Below, piece after piece: positions 1 through 12,700 of a stretch of DNA of 64,000 nt. The position numbers and the translations under genes were made by a program. The stretch is taken from NCBI GenBank assembly GCA_900095095.1, contig FMBT01000292.1, positions 868,001 to 932,000 of the forward strand, written 5' to 3'. The notes under the pieces are model-generated. The model did no database searches, was not told where the DNA came from, and saw nothing but the letters and a program-made list of their open reading frames with translations. Each line of letters begins with the position of its first letter. The first letter of the stretch is position 1. This stretch comes from Fragilariopsis cylindrus CCMP1102 (Eukaryota; Bacillariophyta; Bacillariophyceae; Bacillariales; Bacillariaceae).

Positions 1-660
1 GTCCGACGTTCCTAGTTGCTATACCATCTCTCGCAATTAATGCGTTATGTAGTTCCGGGTCGTTATAGGCTAAAGTACGAGTGACAAAAGAATTATTGTT
101 ATTGTTATTATCATTTAGACCTGCACTTTCGGATAAAACGGAGCTACCCATCCTGCCATGGGATAAAGTATCTGGAAGAGAAACAGGATCGAGGTGGGTC
201 TCTCTATCTTCATCTTCTGAGTGATCTGCTGAAGATGATATTTTTATTGAGTCGGTGCCGCCAAGAGGAGTACTCATATTTTGATATTGACTGCAGTTGA
301 ATATCGGGAGCGTTAATATTATGGTACTGTGCGTCTCTTTATCGTGAAGATCAAAAATAAGAGTAAGCCTTTCTATTAATCGAAATCGCACTCGCTTCGA
401 GATTATAAGACGTCGGTTAGCTTCTTCAGAGCAAAGTGAAAATTTGACTGGATCAAATACAACCTTTATCATGTGAGAACTCACAGAACGGAAAACATAT
501 CGTGTGGAGTAGCAGTGCCCCAGCATTGGAATTTTCCAACCATAATCAACGTATAGTGGTTTACGTTGGTATATTATACTAACGCTCCAAATTTTCCGTT
601 TTTTCTCAATTTTTTGCTGGTCGTACTCGCAACACAAAAATATAGAGACGCATGTTTTCA
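1..660 (-). CDS. Partial unrecognised protein, exon running off the left edge
   Basis: Read on the minus strand, one frame stays open from about position 660 to the window edge without a stop, about 220 codons. Upstream, at 661-666, the minus strand reads CTACAG, a plausible splice acceptor, and an in-frame TGA lies just before it, so this looks like an internal or terminal exon. The first part is basic and hydrophobic-mixed (motifs such as KPLYVDYGWKIPMLGHCY); after an internal Met at 277 it becomes Ser/Asp-rich with a run of asparagines, then ends in LAYNDPELHNALIARDG at the edge. I recognise no domain. An alternative is a shorter protein starting at the Met at 277, but the upstream composition looks coding. 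The upstream exon, possibly within 697-966, could not be placed. Confidence 0.5.
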
Positions 661-1434
661 CTGTAGAGGTTCATAACACGCCAATTTTTGTTTTCGTTAC
701 ATAGTATGTGTGTGTTCGAGAAAAACTGATGTGAAGAAAATTTTGTTAGGCGAAAGAATAATCTTGCTTGTGCTTGTACGACGCCTTTTATCTTTCCCTC
801 GTAAAACTTCAAACTCTTTTTTGAGCAACTCAAAAATGTTTTTCCACAAAAAAGCTTGAAAAATGAGGTCACAGCCAAATGAACCACGTTTGAAAATGAG
901 GGTCATATTATTATTAAGATGCGTCAAACGTGGATAATTTTTTTTGCCGGAGGCCTGACAGGCCATTTACAGCTAGAAAACAATGAAAGTATCTTAATAG
1001 AAGTACTGTAGCAGAAAGGAATCACGTACTTACCGGTAGGCCCTACTACTGTACTAATAGTACTCAATTGGGTTGGTGGTACAGTATGGTACGACTGAAA
1101 AAAAGGTTGACATCAGAAAAAAGTAGTAAAGTACACTACAAAGTGAAATTCTTGCTTTGATTTCTGCCTAGATTCATTCATTCGCATTCTTGAGGTGATC
1201 GCCCTCGTGCCCTTTGCATGGTCGTCATCACATTGAGCCATCAGATTTTGTTCTTTGATAGAATTATTCTGCAATCTTGTTTTTTCCTACCTTCCTTCGT
1301 TTTGAACTAACACTAGCAACAACGATTAATTTTGCGACATAAAGTCCGGAATGAATTCCTAAAGAAACAAGCTTTAAGAATTTGTCCTTTAAAGATTTGA
1401 GTTGAGAAGAAAAGCAAATCTAAACTGATTCAAG
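661..1434. other. Intergenic/5' region between divergent genes
   Basis: This gap may hold the missing 5' exon of the left-edge gene: a minus-strand frame at 697-966 begins with Met and is rich in Lys and Phe, but its splice link was not resolved. The rest is AT-rich with a TACCGGTA palindrome at 1031-1038 and several short GTAC/GTACT motifs. No RNA gene was seen. Confidence 0.4.
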
Positions 1435-3065
1435 ATGGCTTGGAGGAGTAGTGGAACAACGAATAATGAGATGGTTGATAATCTGAAGCGTAAGTGATAT
1501 ATTCAAAGAAAAGAAAGAACAAGAACCTATTTGATATACTCCTGATTATTGTTCTACTTTCTATTGTTAAGGACTATTACTTACGAAGCTTACCCCACAC
1601 TGGAAGATGGGATGGGAAATCTAGTGTTGATTTGTTTGATATCTATCTATTCATTTCTTATCAAAGAACAATGCTGTTTCTGTATTCATAAAGTATATAA
1701 GCGTTGTAACCTCTCCTTCGACCATACATTTGTCGGACTGAAAAACAGCCACCCTTTTGACATCCTGCTTTGTTTCGTTTGCATTATTTTTCTCATCATA
1801 TAATGCATTATTGCATACCTTCCATTTCTCTTCAATTTTCGTTTCCTTTTTAGGTTTTCATGTGATCTCATCTGACGAAGTTGAAGCTGGATTCCGTAGT
1901 GTTGATCGTAGATTATTCGTTCCGAAGGTAAGGTACTTGTATATCTACAGATACATGCTTATTCGCTAAATGTGCACATTGCGTATCGTAAGATCTGCTA
2001 AAACAAATCACATCTAACTGGTAAAATTGCTTTGCTTCTGTCTGGATCTGCCCCTACACTGACTGATATCACTTACAAAGAACTGTCAAGATCTTGCGCA
2101 CAAGGATCAGCCTATCAGGGAAGATAATATCCATATATCTGCCCCACACATCTATGGAAGTGTATTAGAAGCATTGGATCTCAAAAAAGATGCTGGGCTT
2201 AGCTTTTTAAATGCTGGATCTGGAACATGCTACCTAACTTGTATCGCTGCTTCAATCTTAGGCCATCGATCGGTACATTATTGCGTTGAGATCCACGAAG
2301 ATGTCCTTCGTCACTCGAAGGAAGCAATTACTGCATGGAAGAAAGGTTTATCTCCTGGTCATACAATTCCAAACATTGAACTTATCCATGGGAATGCTCT
2401 GGAATTGAATACAAACAAGGGTGAATGTGCTCTAGGATTTGACCGAATTTACATTGGTGCAGCTATTCAGAAGTACAGTTTACCCATGTTCAAAAAAATG
2501 CTAAAACCGGGTGGTATTTTAGTTGGTCCAGGTGAGTCTCCCTACTACTACGTTGTTGTTGTTGTTGTTGTTGATGATGATGATACTTCCTCTCGCTCTG
2601 TCTCTCTGTCTCTCTCTCTCTCTCTTGGTCTTCTTACTAATAGCGAATAATTAATCACCTTTTTCCTGCCTTGTTTTGTTTGTTTTCCATCACAGTTGGT
2701 GATGAACTTGTCAAAGTAGTGCGAAGTCAGAGTTTGAGCCCAGAGACGATTCAGAAATTTACCACCCATGTTCTATCTGGTGTTCGCTTTGCCCCGCTCC
2801 TCGCTGATCCGGACATTCAAACTATAATTCCTGCACGAGTTTGGGATCCCTCTAAACACCACTTGTACCCTAGTAGCTTTCGTGGGGCGTGCAATGAATT
2901 ACTCTTGTGCTCCAATGCTAGTAGAAATCAGCCAGTTAAAATTCGTCCACAAGAAAAAATTAATGTGGCATCAATGTTACCTCGAGCATTATGGGTAGAG
3001 GTTTTGTCTTTTGCTCACCATGATTGTGAGTGAACAATCAAAGAGATACCTCCTCGCTTTGTATG

Positions 3066-3106
<41 letters not shown>

Positions 3107-3758
3107 TAGCCTAGGATATTGTGTGGTGTATTATAGGATCTCTTTACGAAACCGTTTCTTCTAAACTAATATCTTTTTTCTTCTTCTCCGTTTCATACGA
3201 ACAGGGTTCGATCAACCTCTAACCGAGGTTGAGTTCTTACGCAGAAGATTGGTAGAAGAACAGGCTAAAGCAGAACAAGCTAACCAAGCCAAAGAGGAAG
3301 CAGAATCTCGGTACCGACTCGCAGAAAAGGAACGAGATGTCTATCTAGTTTTAGCACGGACATTAAGAACCAGACTGATCTCTACTAGGCGCGAGGAAAG
3401 TCATGGTACCGAGACCATAGAAGAAGCTGCGGCGGCGATGCTCTTTGGTGGGATGGGGTCTTTGTCGCCTTTTGGCCTTGATCGCATGTTACGACATTTG
3501 AGAGCACCTCCAGCAGAAGGAAATGACGAAGAAATGGGGGAAGAAGGGGATGAACAGTTTGAGGATGAGATGAGCGAGGATACGGATGATAGTGAAGAAG
3601 ACGAAGAGGACAGCGATAGTGATGACGACGATGACGATGACGATGAGTCTCTTTCGATAGTATCAGATCACCAGGATTCTACAATTGAAGATGATATAAT
3701 TTCAAAGAATCGAAGAGCTCAAGTTCGAAAAATTTCACTCTCCGAAGAAGATTTGTAA
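1435..3758 (+). CDS. Protein-L-isoaspartate O-methyltransferase-like protein with coiled-coil acidic tail
   Basis: Five exons: 1435-1489, 1854-1927, 2081-2531, 2696-3025 and 3205-3758, giving 487 residues in one continuous frame. The N-terminus (MAWRSSGTTNNEMVDNLKR) matches the family start, followed by a SAPH motif (residues about 57-60) and the S-adenosylmethionine loop LNAGSGTCYLT. The family repairs isoaspartyl residues in damaged proteins by methylating them. The catalytic core is about 250 residues. Beyond it the protein has a motif SFAHHDWF followed by a charged coiled coil (heptad-like EEQAKAEQANQAKEEAE) and an Asp/Glu-rich tail near residue 430. That tail is absent from ordinary PCMT and suggests a PCMTD-like adaptor role, which is inference. 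Intron 3 carries GTT, GAT and CT microsatellites. The gene converges with the lipase gene 190 bp downstream. Confidence 0.88.
3066..3112. repeat. TA microsatellite in intron 4
   Basis: A TA-dinucleotide tract interrupted by single CA steps lies within the fourth intron of the isoaspartate methyltransferase gene. It is a simple repeat with no coding potential. Confidence 0.9.
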
Positions 3759-3947
3759 TAAAACTTCCAGAATATCTTTCTTTCCTATCCTTCTCGAGGT
3801 ATTGAAAGTTCCAAAGAAAAGACCCGTATTCAGTCACCAAAATGTATATACTACACACACTGCATATTACTATAAATATTCATATTTATAATTTATATCA
3901 ATAGTAAGTAATAAAAACAATTCATAACTGTATTAGCACATAATATT

Positions 3948-6900
3948 CTAGTCTTCTGTGTTTTCGAAATCTGTATGGCTCTTCCACTTCTGTCTCTGTA
4001 AGATCGAGGAAGATCCGTCATTTTCTACACCTTCCATTTGCTCGCCATGGCTGAGGCTTCTTGTTATCCGATCGAGGCTATTGCCACCGTGAGGTAATTT
4101 TCTGTAGTAGAAGCTCGCCATATTCGTTGTTTTTAAATAGGATTTGTTATCATCTTGTGAAGAGGTTTTTGATGATATTGAAATTGTTTTCCTTCCTGGC
4201 AATGATGGGGTGTGATTTGTTTGCTCACCAGGTACTTGCTCCTTTGCATGGTCGTCGCCTTCAATGAACAAACCTGAAGCGATTGATGTAGAACTCCCGA
4301 GGCTAGTGACTGAATGTCGGTTTCCATGGAGACCAAGTCCAGACCAGCCTGGTTTAATATCAATCGGCAGACTGTCCATTTCTGGTACTTTTGGATTCGG
4401 CTCGAAAATATGTTTTCGGGGAGTCGGCGAATTCTCTCTGTTGTGCAACTGCTCGAAATCTTCTATAAGGTTTCTATCAGAAACGCCAAGACCACCAAAA
4501 TTGACAAGTGAAGGGCTTGTAAAAAAGCTAGGGACTTTTGCATCCATCTTAGCGCTCATAGAGTTATGCTTTCGATGTTTTTGCCAGGACTCCGATACGA
4601 TTCTTTTCCGTAGTCGCTGAACGCATAGATCCAAAGTAATTTCTTCTGCAACGTGACTCTTGATGGCAGGGATGTGCTTCCATGTTTCGCGTTGAGCTGC
4701 TTCTATCCATGTCTTGAATTCAGGTTCACTCGGATTGTACAAAGTGTGCAGTAACGCACTAAAAAGACCACGATGACCAAGCCAGGGAATCAATGAGATA
4801 TCACAACTACGTCCTTCGTACTCTTGGACAAAGAACTTGGCACCAATTGTACGCGATGTAGCATGCTGTGGAGCAAATCTTCCAGCACCTACCATTTCTA
4901 CCACATGTGACAGCCAAGATCGACATTGATCCTTCAAAAATATTAAGATAGAGTTGACGAGGCCTGTTAATGGGCTTGACCAAATTGACTTCAAATGTGA
5001 ATAAGAGGCAAACATCACAGCATGTGGATTAGCTTGACTAATGATGAAATGATTAACATTGAACATTTCGCTAAGTTGTTGCATTGGCAAATCTTGCTCC
5101 ATCGATCCATCAGAAAATCGAGCACCCTCCGCACATTCGTAACGGACAGTTCCGTCGGCATCTTTCACCATCAGACGATTCGATTCAAAGACACCTGGGA
5201 GGGACGAAGAAGCAACTGTTGCGCTCCAAACAAGGACGTGGGGGGCGGTGAGATAATTCAATAATCTTGGCGGATCACTGGAATTGTTTGGAGTCACTGT
5301 AAGAAGTTGAATTGAATGTAAAAAGAACAAAATGAAAATAATAGTGAGCCACAGAGTTATCCTTTCCAATCAATTAAATTATATAGGTGTGCTAAATTCG
5401 ATCCCAAACTTACCAGTGATATTGAGTATACGTCCAGTCCGATCAAATGCTTCCTGGAAGGTAAAATCGCCCACATTGATTCGTAAACATTCTCGAAAAT
5501 GTTCTGTGTCGCTCATTAAAAGTTCTTGTGGTCGGGTCTTGAGAGTCAGAAGATCGTAAAGAATTGAGGTGAGGTTTCTAAACGGAATCGGTATAAAGAC
5601 TTGCCATGTTCGTTTGGCATCGTGAAAGAACCCCGCATTATTTTTATAAACCTCCCCGATATTTATACCCGTTGCAGATTCTCGGTGCTCCTGGTGATCA
5701 TGTTCAGGTTCATCGTTGGCCATCCTAGGCATATTGAGAGGTCTAAAAAAATTGAACTTGATTTTTCCGCTATGACCTGGTGCTATTGTTCCTTTAACGT
5801 TGAATAAATCGTTTGTACATTCTTCGTCGGTTCTAAAGATGGAAATAAGTTTGGAAGGGTCGTCAGATATGATTGATAGAGAAAGTAAATGATTTCATTC
5901 AACTACAAGGAAAGAAAACGTCGCTTACCGTGTGCCAACCATCGCACATACGATTGAGCCAGCAGATGATCCACCCAAAACTCGTGGCATAAGTCGATTA
6001 TCCATAAGAGTCTTAACAACCCCGATATGATAGAAGCCCAACGCTGCTCCACCTGAAAGAAGGAGTGCCGAACGTCCGTAGGAATGCCGAGTCTCGTTGA
6101 AAAAGGCTAATCGGGCGTCAGTTGGTATGGGAATTTCACCTTCTGCAACAGGAGCATCACAAACAAAGTCCAATGAAGCACAGACCACATTGTGGTATCT
6201 AATAATTGAGTCCGGAAAGTCAATCAGTAGTTTAAAAAAAATCCAAGATAAATAAATAATAATCACATAATATTCTCGAAATTTGTGAGTTTATGGTAAC
6301 ATTTTCATCCCATCGAACAAGAACAACAGTGTAACTCAAAACAAAACAGCAACGAAAATTAATAGAATACGACCCCAAATTTAGAAATATTTTCTTCCAC
6401 TCACGTTTCTACTAAGACTTTAGTTCCTGCCATGGCTTTAGAAAAAAGTCCTTCATGTAACAGTCCAAATCTGTTTCGTCCAATCCCACCCCTAAGGACG
6501 AACATCAATTCAAAAATATCTTGTCGACGCATTAGATGAACAAATTCATCAATACGAGCTGAAATACGACCTCGTTCGTATAATTGACTATCATTATTCG
6601 ACCTCCATATGTCATTTCCCTGAATGCTGTCTATGCGTTCAGCCAAGTCCATCCATTCATCCTGTGATAATGCTTCATTTTGTTGTTTTTGTAGATTATT
6701 AATTAGTCGAGAACGGGAACTAAAATTCGCCAACAGTCTATTGACAATTGCAAAGAATTGACCAAATGTGACCATCCCAGTTTCCAATGCAATTGCCTTA
6801 CATAACAAGATGGAGAAGAATGAGAAGAAGAGGAAGAGGAATAATAGAAGATTCAAAGGTGAATGAATATATACCAAGTACGTGTAATGATTTCAAATAC

Positions 6901-7416
6901 ACAATGCATAGTGATACTCTATGAACTACCAAGCGATGACATGCTTACCAACGCCAATTGACGCCCCAAGGTTTTGGTGGCAAATATTGTTTCTTCAAGC
7001 GAGAAAGAAGAAAAACAAAAGCAAGGACAAGAAAAACGACGTGGTGCATTTTTTGTTAAGATAAAATTTCAAATAAATAGTAGAGTAACAAGAAACAAAC
7101 AATACGAAGAAGAAGGAGAAGAAGAAAGACAACGCATCTCGAAATTCTTACCTAGTGCTTCTAGTGTTGCCTTTTTGAAGAAGGGGAAATTACCGATTAT
7201 GAAAATTGCAGTTCTGGAAAATGATAACGAGAAGAAAAAAGGACCCGCCGTGAGAGACGTGAGATAGAATGTAAAGAACGACCATTCGATACTGCTTGGT
7301 ATTCAGCATTCGACAATCAATCAATTATCAATGCAATGCACTCACTCATCCAACACTCGATGAAGTATTTCGATATAAGGATCTTTGCCGTTTTTAGATG
7401 AAATTGTTTTTGCCAT
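3948..7416 (-). CDS. SDP1-like patatin triacylglycerol lipase
   Basis: Seven exons on the minus strand: 7416-7346, 7213-7152, 6992-6949, 6796-6405, 6198-5929, 5832-5414 and 5296-3948. They join in frame to 868 residues. Order along the protein: a hydrophobic N-terminal segment, a DUF3336-type helical region (about 60-190), then the patatin domain. The patatin catalytic elements are present: glycine-rich oxyanion loop at G239-G244, nucleophile motif GGSSAG with Ser268, and the partner Asp482 in SDGSM. The motif NVNHFIISQANPH and the DETRHSYGR-like entry match plant SDP1 and yeast Tgl3/4/5 lipases, which release fatty acids from storage triacylglycerol on lipid droplets. The C-terminal 250 residues are Ser-rich and likely regulatory. 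Start Met at 7416 was chosen because it opens an exon that ends at a GTGAGT donor and keeps frame. Confidence 0.9.
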
Positions 7417-7898
7417 GATCAATATAAATTATTATTCTCTGCTTTTTTTTTGCTTTTACTGGAAAATTAATACCGATGATTATTATAACGTATGTCGAGG
7501 CAAGATAGGTGGATATGAAATATTTTATATTGAATGAAAATGGAAAAAATGTGAAAATCTTAACGGCCCAAACTGATCGTCATTCCCAATACAAGTATTA
7601 CACCGTACTATGAATACTTCTCTTGAATGTCGTCGTCGGTTGATTAAATAAATTAAATTCCGATTTTGAGGTGATGTTATGAATGTCAAGGATGATTGTT
7701 GATTGTTCGCGCAAAGAATACTAAAAGAAGGTTTGTCACTGTTTTTATAGTGTCAATAATTATTTAGGGGTACAGTAGTACGTGATTCGATTGATTCATT
7801 CGATTTGAATGAATCACGATCGCTTGAATTCGAATTTGAAAAAAAAATCCAGAAATAATAAATTCGAAAATGATACAGTACTCATACTGGCAAGTGTA
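7417..7898. other. Intergenic, promoter side of the lipase gene
   Basis: AT-rich sequence between the lipase start and the MITE. It contains short repeats of GAATGAATC and GATTCATTC near 7790-7830. No gene or RNA was recognised. Confidence 0.4.
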
Positions 7899-8115
7899 CT
7901 TCCTCCGGGTAACGCTTAACTCAACCGCGCTATCGCTTGGAATTATTAGATGATAAATGCACGTTGAACACTAAAAATATTCTTAAATTTTCGCTTATAT
8001 ATTTTTTTTTTCGTACATTTCGCATTTTCTGAGTAGAATTAAGGTTTTGGCGTTCTTTAGATCGTCTTAATTTTCAAACGATAGCGCGGTTGAATTAAAC
8101 GTTACCCGGAGGAAG
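7899..8115. mobile_element. 217-bp MITE with 37-bp terminal inverted repeats
   Basis: The left end (7899-7935, starting CTTCCTCCGGGTAACG) and the right end (8079-8115, ending CGTTACCCGGAGGAAG) are inverted copies of about 37 bp differing at two positions. TA dinucleotides flank both sides (7897-7898 and 8116-8117), as expected for insertion at a TA target. The 143-bp interior is AT-rich and has no ORF. This is the anatomy of a non-autonomous miniature element of the Tc1/mariner type; the superfamily is inferred from the TA target only. It sits 75 bp upstream of the FkbM start codon. Confidence 0.8.
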
Positions 8116-8190
8116 TATAATAAAAGGAAGAAAGAAAGAAGTTAACTTTAAACAAAAAACAAAAATAAGTTGCATTAACATCAACCGACG

Positions 8191-9621
8191 ATGATGAAGA
8201 GGATGATATATCATAATTTTTCAACAGACGTTTCGAACAACAAGCGACGTGGTGGTGTCTTCTCTTCCTCTTCCTTTCCTCTTCTTACTTTCATGTTGAA
8301 ACATTATACTGTCGCTTTTGCGTTCTTTGTAGGAATTCTTGTTGGTTTGAATCTAGATAGAGGAGTTGGATTTTCCTCTTCCTACTCGACACAAACACAA
8401 ATACGCCATCTTGAAAATAACGAAGATTATACAATAACAACCAGAGCGCTACCGTTACGAAGTTCTTCGATAATAAGTCCACAAACAACTGTTGTAGCTC
8501 CAGAGGATGAACATGATACATTTGGATGGAAGACAATACAGGTATTTTATGGTTCTACCGAACATATGGAGTCACTACTTCCAAACGATAAGATATTCTT
8601 CTCGCAAGCACGACAAGACGAGGTAGTTCTAAGCTTACTTAGAAATAAAAGGAATGGATATTTTGTTGATTTAGCTTCTAATGATGCTACACTGTTGAGT
8701 AATTCGTATGCTTTGGAAAAACATTATGGTTGGAAGGGACTATGTGTAAGTTTTTAGCTTGTCGATCGTATATTCGATGATAATATGGCTCTTATTTTAT
8801 TTTGTACAAGAGTAAACTGCTACTAGCTAGAGAGAAACAACAAGTACCTCCAAACCGCGGCGTATTTTTCTTCTTTTTTCTTTCTGTGTTTCTCAGTTGG
8901 GAATGTTTCAACTCTCTCTTTCTCTTTCTCTCTGGCAAAAGATCGAACCCAATCCGGTACGTACTCAATTTTTCTCCAGTACTTTTAGAAGAAATTGGAA
9001 GCTTTTATAATATTTTATGTTCTAAACCACATTGTTTCTTAATCTTTGCGCTACTAGAATTACTGGTACAACCTCACTCATACACGAACAAATTGTGAAC
9101 TTATAGGAGCCGTTGTGGGAAAAAATCGAATGGATCAGGTCGATTTCAAATTTGATGGGTTAGAACACGGAGGAATAATAGGAGCAGATTTTGACAATGA
9201 TCGACCCCATCTGAAAAAATCTTCCAATAAAGAGTATACAGTTACTTTATTAGAAATCTTCAAGAAGTTCAAAGTTCCGACCGTAATTGACTACTTAAGT
9301 TTGGATGTAGAAGGTGCCGAGGAGTTTATTATGAATGAGTTCCCACTGAAAGCATATCGCATAAAAATTCTGACCATAGAAAGACCTAAAGAAAATTTGC
9401 GAAGGTATTTAGAATCGCATGGCTATTTAGAAATTCTCAGACTTTCTCGGTGGGGCGAAACACTTTGGATTCATGGTAGCTTTAAGGAAGAAATGGACAT
9501 GACAAATCTTCAAGACTTTCATGGTAAAAGACAGTACGAAGAGCAAAAGAGAGCTCAACAACAAAAATTGACTGTATCAACAACTACTGGTATCATAAAG
9601 TCATATGATTCAAAACTTTAG
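8191..9621 (+). CDS. FkbM-family methyltransferase, membrane anchored
   Basis: Three exons: 8191-8745, a 15-nt microexon at 8942-8956 and 9058-9621, together 377 residues with every junction in phase 0. The microexon encodes IEPNP, the family's S-adenosylmethionine-binding segment; it is flanked by an AAAG acceptor and a GTACGT donor, and the next exon continues NYWYNLTHTRTNC then IGAVVG. The conserved LSLDVEGAE motif lies near residue 252. A hydrophobic stretch at about residues 29-50 predicts a type II membrane anchor, so the enzyme probably acts in the secretory pathway. FkbM enzymes O-methylate sugars or small molecules; the substrate here is unknown. The gene converges with the giant ORF 82 bp downstream. 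Confidence 0.85.
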
Positions 9622-9703
9622 CATTGGAGAACTTAAGTTCGTATTAGAAAGCTTATAACCTCTTCTATATTATACAGTATTAAAATAGATCTTATCTACA
9701 ATT

Positions 9704-12700
9704 TTAATCAGTTTCGAAATAGCTTTCAAAATAGCTCAAAATATCAGGTGTGCTAACACTTTGCTTCAAATCAAATTGCGCACCACCCACACTGCACAGT
9801 TTTTGAATACGATTACGTCCAACACTGGGTGCCAGTTTTTCCAGGCTGGTACCTGGTTCATTTTTCGGTGCCAAGCACATAAGCTCAAATCGTAACGTAA
9901 GACGAATCCTGGCAAACCAATTTATACCATTCGTCTCCGTTTTCAGCGGAACCCATTCTTCTAGTTGTCCACCAGAACCTAAGCCATTCAATTTAATATC
10001 AGCTCCTCCCAGATAGCTGTCACTCATAAATTTCTTCTCATATACTGAAATTTGAAGGACAGATGGGGGTCCTTTGAACAGGGACTCACAATCACTGTCA
10101 TAGCATTTTCCTTCGATGTCTGTATTCTCTGGAAGTGGATATCTAAAGCGAACTAAGCTGCCCCATGATGCAGGTGCGTTAGGCCCACTCGTTTTAGATA
10201 ACTTAATTGGATCTGTGCTTACACTGTCTAATGTTCTGGCTTTGGAAGTCAAAGGGGCGCCGGATCGAGCCCGTTTTAATCGGAGAAGTGAGTAGACAGT
10301 TAAAGTCAACGACCCACCAGGAGAAGTAAGGTTCTTAAGATCAAGTAATTCCACTTGGATCAATGCCACATATCGCTGAGGAAGTTGAAGCCTGTTAAAA
10401 ATTAAATTTCGGTAAAGGTGCTCCCTAATCGAGTTGTCATAAACAGACGGTTCGGCGTTGACTCCGTCGCATAACAAAAGATCCCCTCCAGCAGAGCGTT
10501 CCCACGGAGCTTGAACGGTAGCAATGGACTTTGTGAGGGATATACCACCTTTTAAAGTCGTCCATAATTCCAAGAGATGAAGCCCTCCAAGTGACTTTAG
10601 TATATCTTCACACGAAGATGTAGCCCTGGTAAGACTGAACGCAAGGAGGTGTTCTCTTCCAAGAGAAGCGCCTTTAGTCTCGGCTTCACGATTCTCCAAT
10701 GGTTCCACTTCCCATGGGTCAACTAGTCGATAACGAATTCCGCTATCAATTGAGGCTTCGCCTTCAATTGGAGCATTCTCGTCGTCTTCTGATTTCTTCT
10801 TCTTCTTCTTGTAAGCTTTTGGAGCTAAGAGTCGAAGGTCAACAGCTTCGATGATACGGCTTTTTTCCATAAAGTTCAATCTGTCTACCGCATCTTCTTC
10901 ATCCGTTTCGACACCATTGTTCAAGAACCAGGCCACGGCCTCTTTTTTACTAAATAAGACTACCATAGCATTTTCACCTCCGTCTCCGAGACGTAATGTT
11001 CTAAATTCAACACCAGAATCTGGCTGTATCATTCGTCGTATAATAAGATCTCCGCCATCCAAAGTGTTTGATTTTTCGGATGTTGATATTTCAATGGCTG
11101 TTTCCGACTCTTCTAAAGAAATTGATTGAGGTGACTCAATTGAAGTGGTATAATTCGAGGAAGGAGCTAGGAAGCTGCTGACTTCAATTTCCATCATTCT
11201 GCACCAGATTAGAAGTGGTCTCATAATTCTAGAAGCAATGGCGTATTCTTGTTCCACTCCTATGTCAACAGAAACATCAGAAATGCTACCGATTGAATCG
11301 ACGTCATCAGTTGCATCATCCAACCATTCAGCACTGTCATATTCAGCTGCTGCAACAGCACTCAATTGCTTTCGCAACCCATGGAGTAATACGAGTTCGA
11401 AGAATAATCCAAATATTTCCCTCTTATCTTCATTGCTTTCTTTGTGATCTTCGATGTATTCTTCGTTCCATTCATTAACAAATTGACTGTCATTTGTATT
11501 ATTGGCCGGATCAGCCTGGAGCATACCCAATTTCCGAAGAAATGTTGAGTTGGGTGATGGCTTTGACCCTTCTTCCTTTATTATTCCCTCTGTTGGAGGA
11601 AGATCAAAACGCAAGTTGAAGGGAAGGGACGAAGATACTGCTTCTAAAAGGTCCATCAAGGTTCCAAATGGACCAAAAGATCCGCACCTGAACCCTGAAT
11701 CTGATAAGCGTACAATGGCATGCTGAACAACATCGTCTCGTTTGATTGGTCTAGATTCAGAGGGTGGCTGCGGTACTGGTGGAGGTTTTGGTCGTTCTTC
11801 CGTATTATTGCTTGATTCCACCGAGGCATTTGGTTTGACTCCTCTACTGTCCTGTGACGGAACTAAATTTGTTTTGAAACTAATCGTGAAAACACCGTGA
11901 TCTTGAGGGTGAGGTCGAATAATAAAAGACCCAGTTGGCCGTTCACGTAGTAGCTCTGTAGCACGTGCACGACGACAGTCAACAAGGAATTCCCAGCCTC
12001 CGCTACCAGTTCCGATCACATTTTTTTCTCTTCCTGCACCTCCTGATATTATCTTTAGGCTAGACCAAAGCTGCCTTCCAGCACCTTCATCAATTAAACA
12101 GTCGGGAGGTTGTTTCATCATTAATTCTTGCACTTTGAAATCACGATTCCAGCTTGCTACGAAGTAACCGATCCGAACTGAGCAAATTGCTTCGTTTAGT
12201 GCAAGCCCAGACAATGGCAGCGCTCCCCCTCGATGTATCCACAAGCATAGTTCAAGTTGCCAGCTCATGTGGGCCGCAAATTTCTTCGATGAAAGGGTTG
12301 ATAAATGTGCCGCGCAACGCCGACCATTAGCCACGTGACTATTGGAAAACGCATTTGAATAGCATCTCTCGACGAGAGATTGCGCTGCCATCCTCAAAAC
12401 ATCCTCTGCAAGCTCCACCTGCTTGATTGCAGCGAGCAGTAAAACCACATAAAGTGTCCTGTAGAACTGGTAAGGAGTATATAGAAGTTGAATGGCGCGT
12501 TCTACAACCACCTTGCATTCCAAAGCAGTAAGTTTGGATATATTTCCTATCACCTCGCGAACATCCTTGATTAGTACTTCGCCATCACAATGAAAGTGGA
12601 GAACCTGAGATGCGTCCGAAGTCATAAGAGGCTGTTCGCAGAAATCTCCTTTGTCAAATTCATCGCAGTAATAAGGAGCACAGAGCGTGGACAACTCTCT

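Noticed and set aside
5838-5928. Apparent frame break in the lipase between exons 5 and 6
   Set aside because: A CTTTAG acceptor at 5834-5833 gives a phase-matched junction (GTR-TDEEC), so no frameshift is needed.
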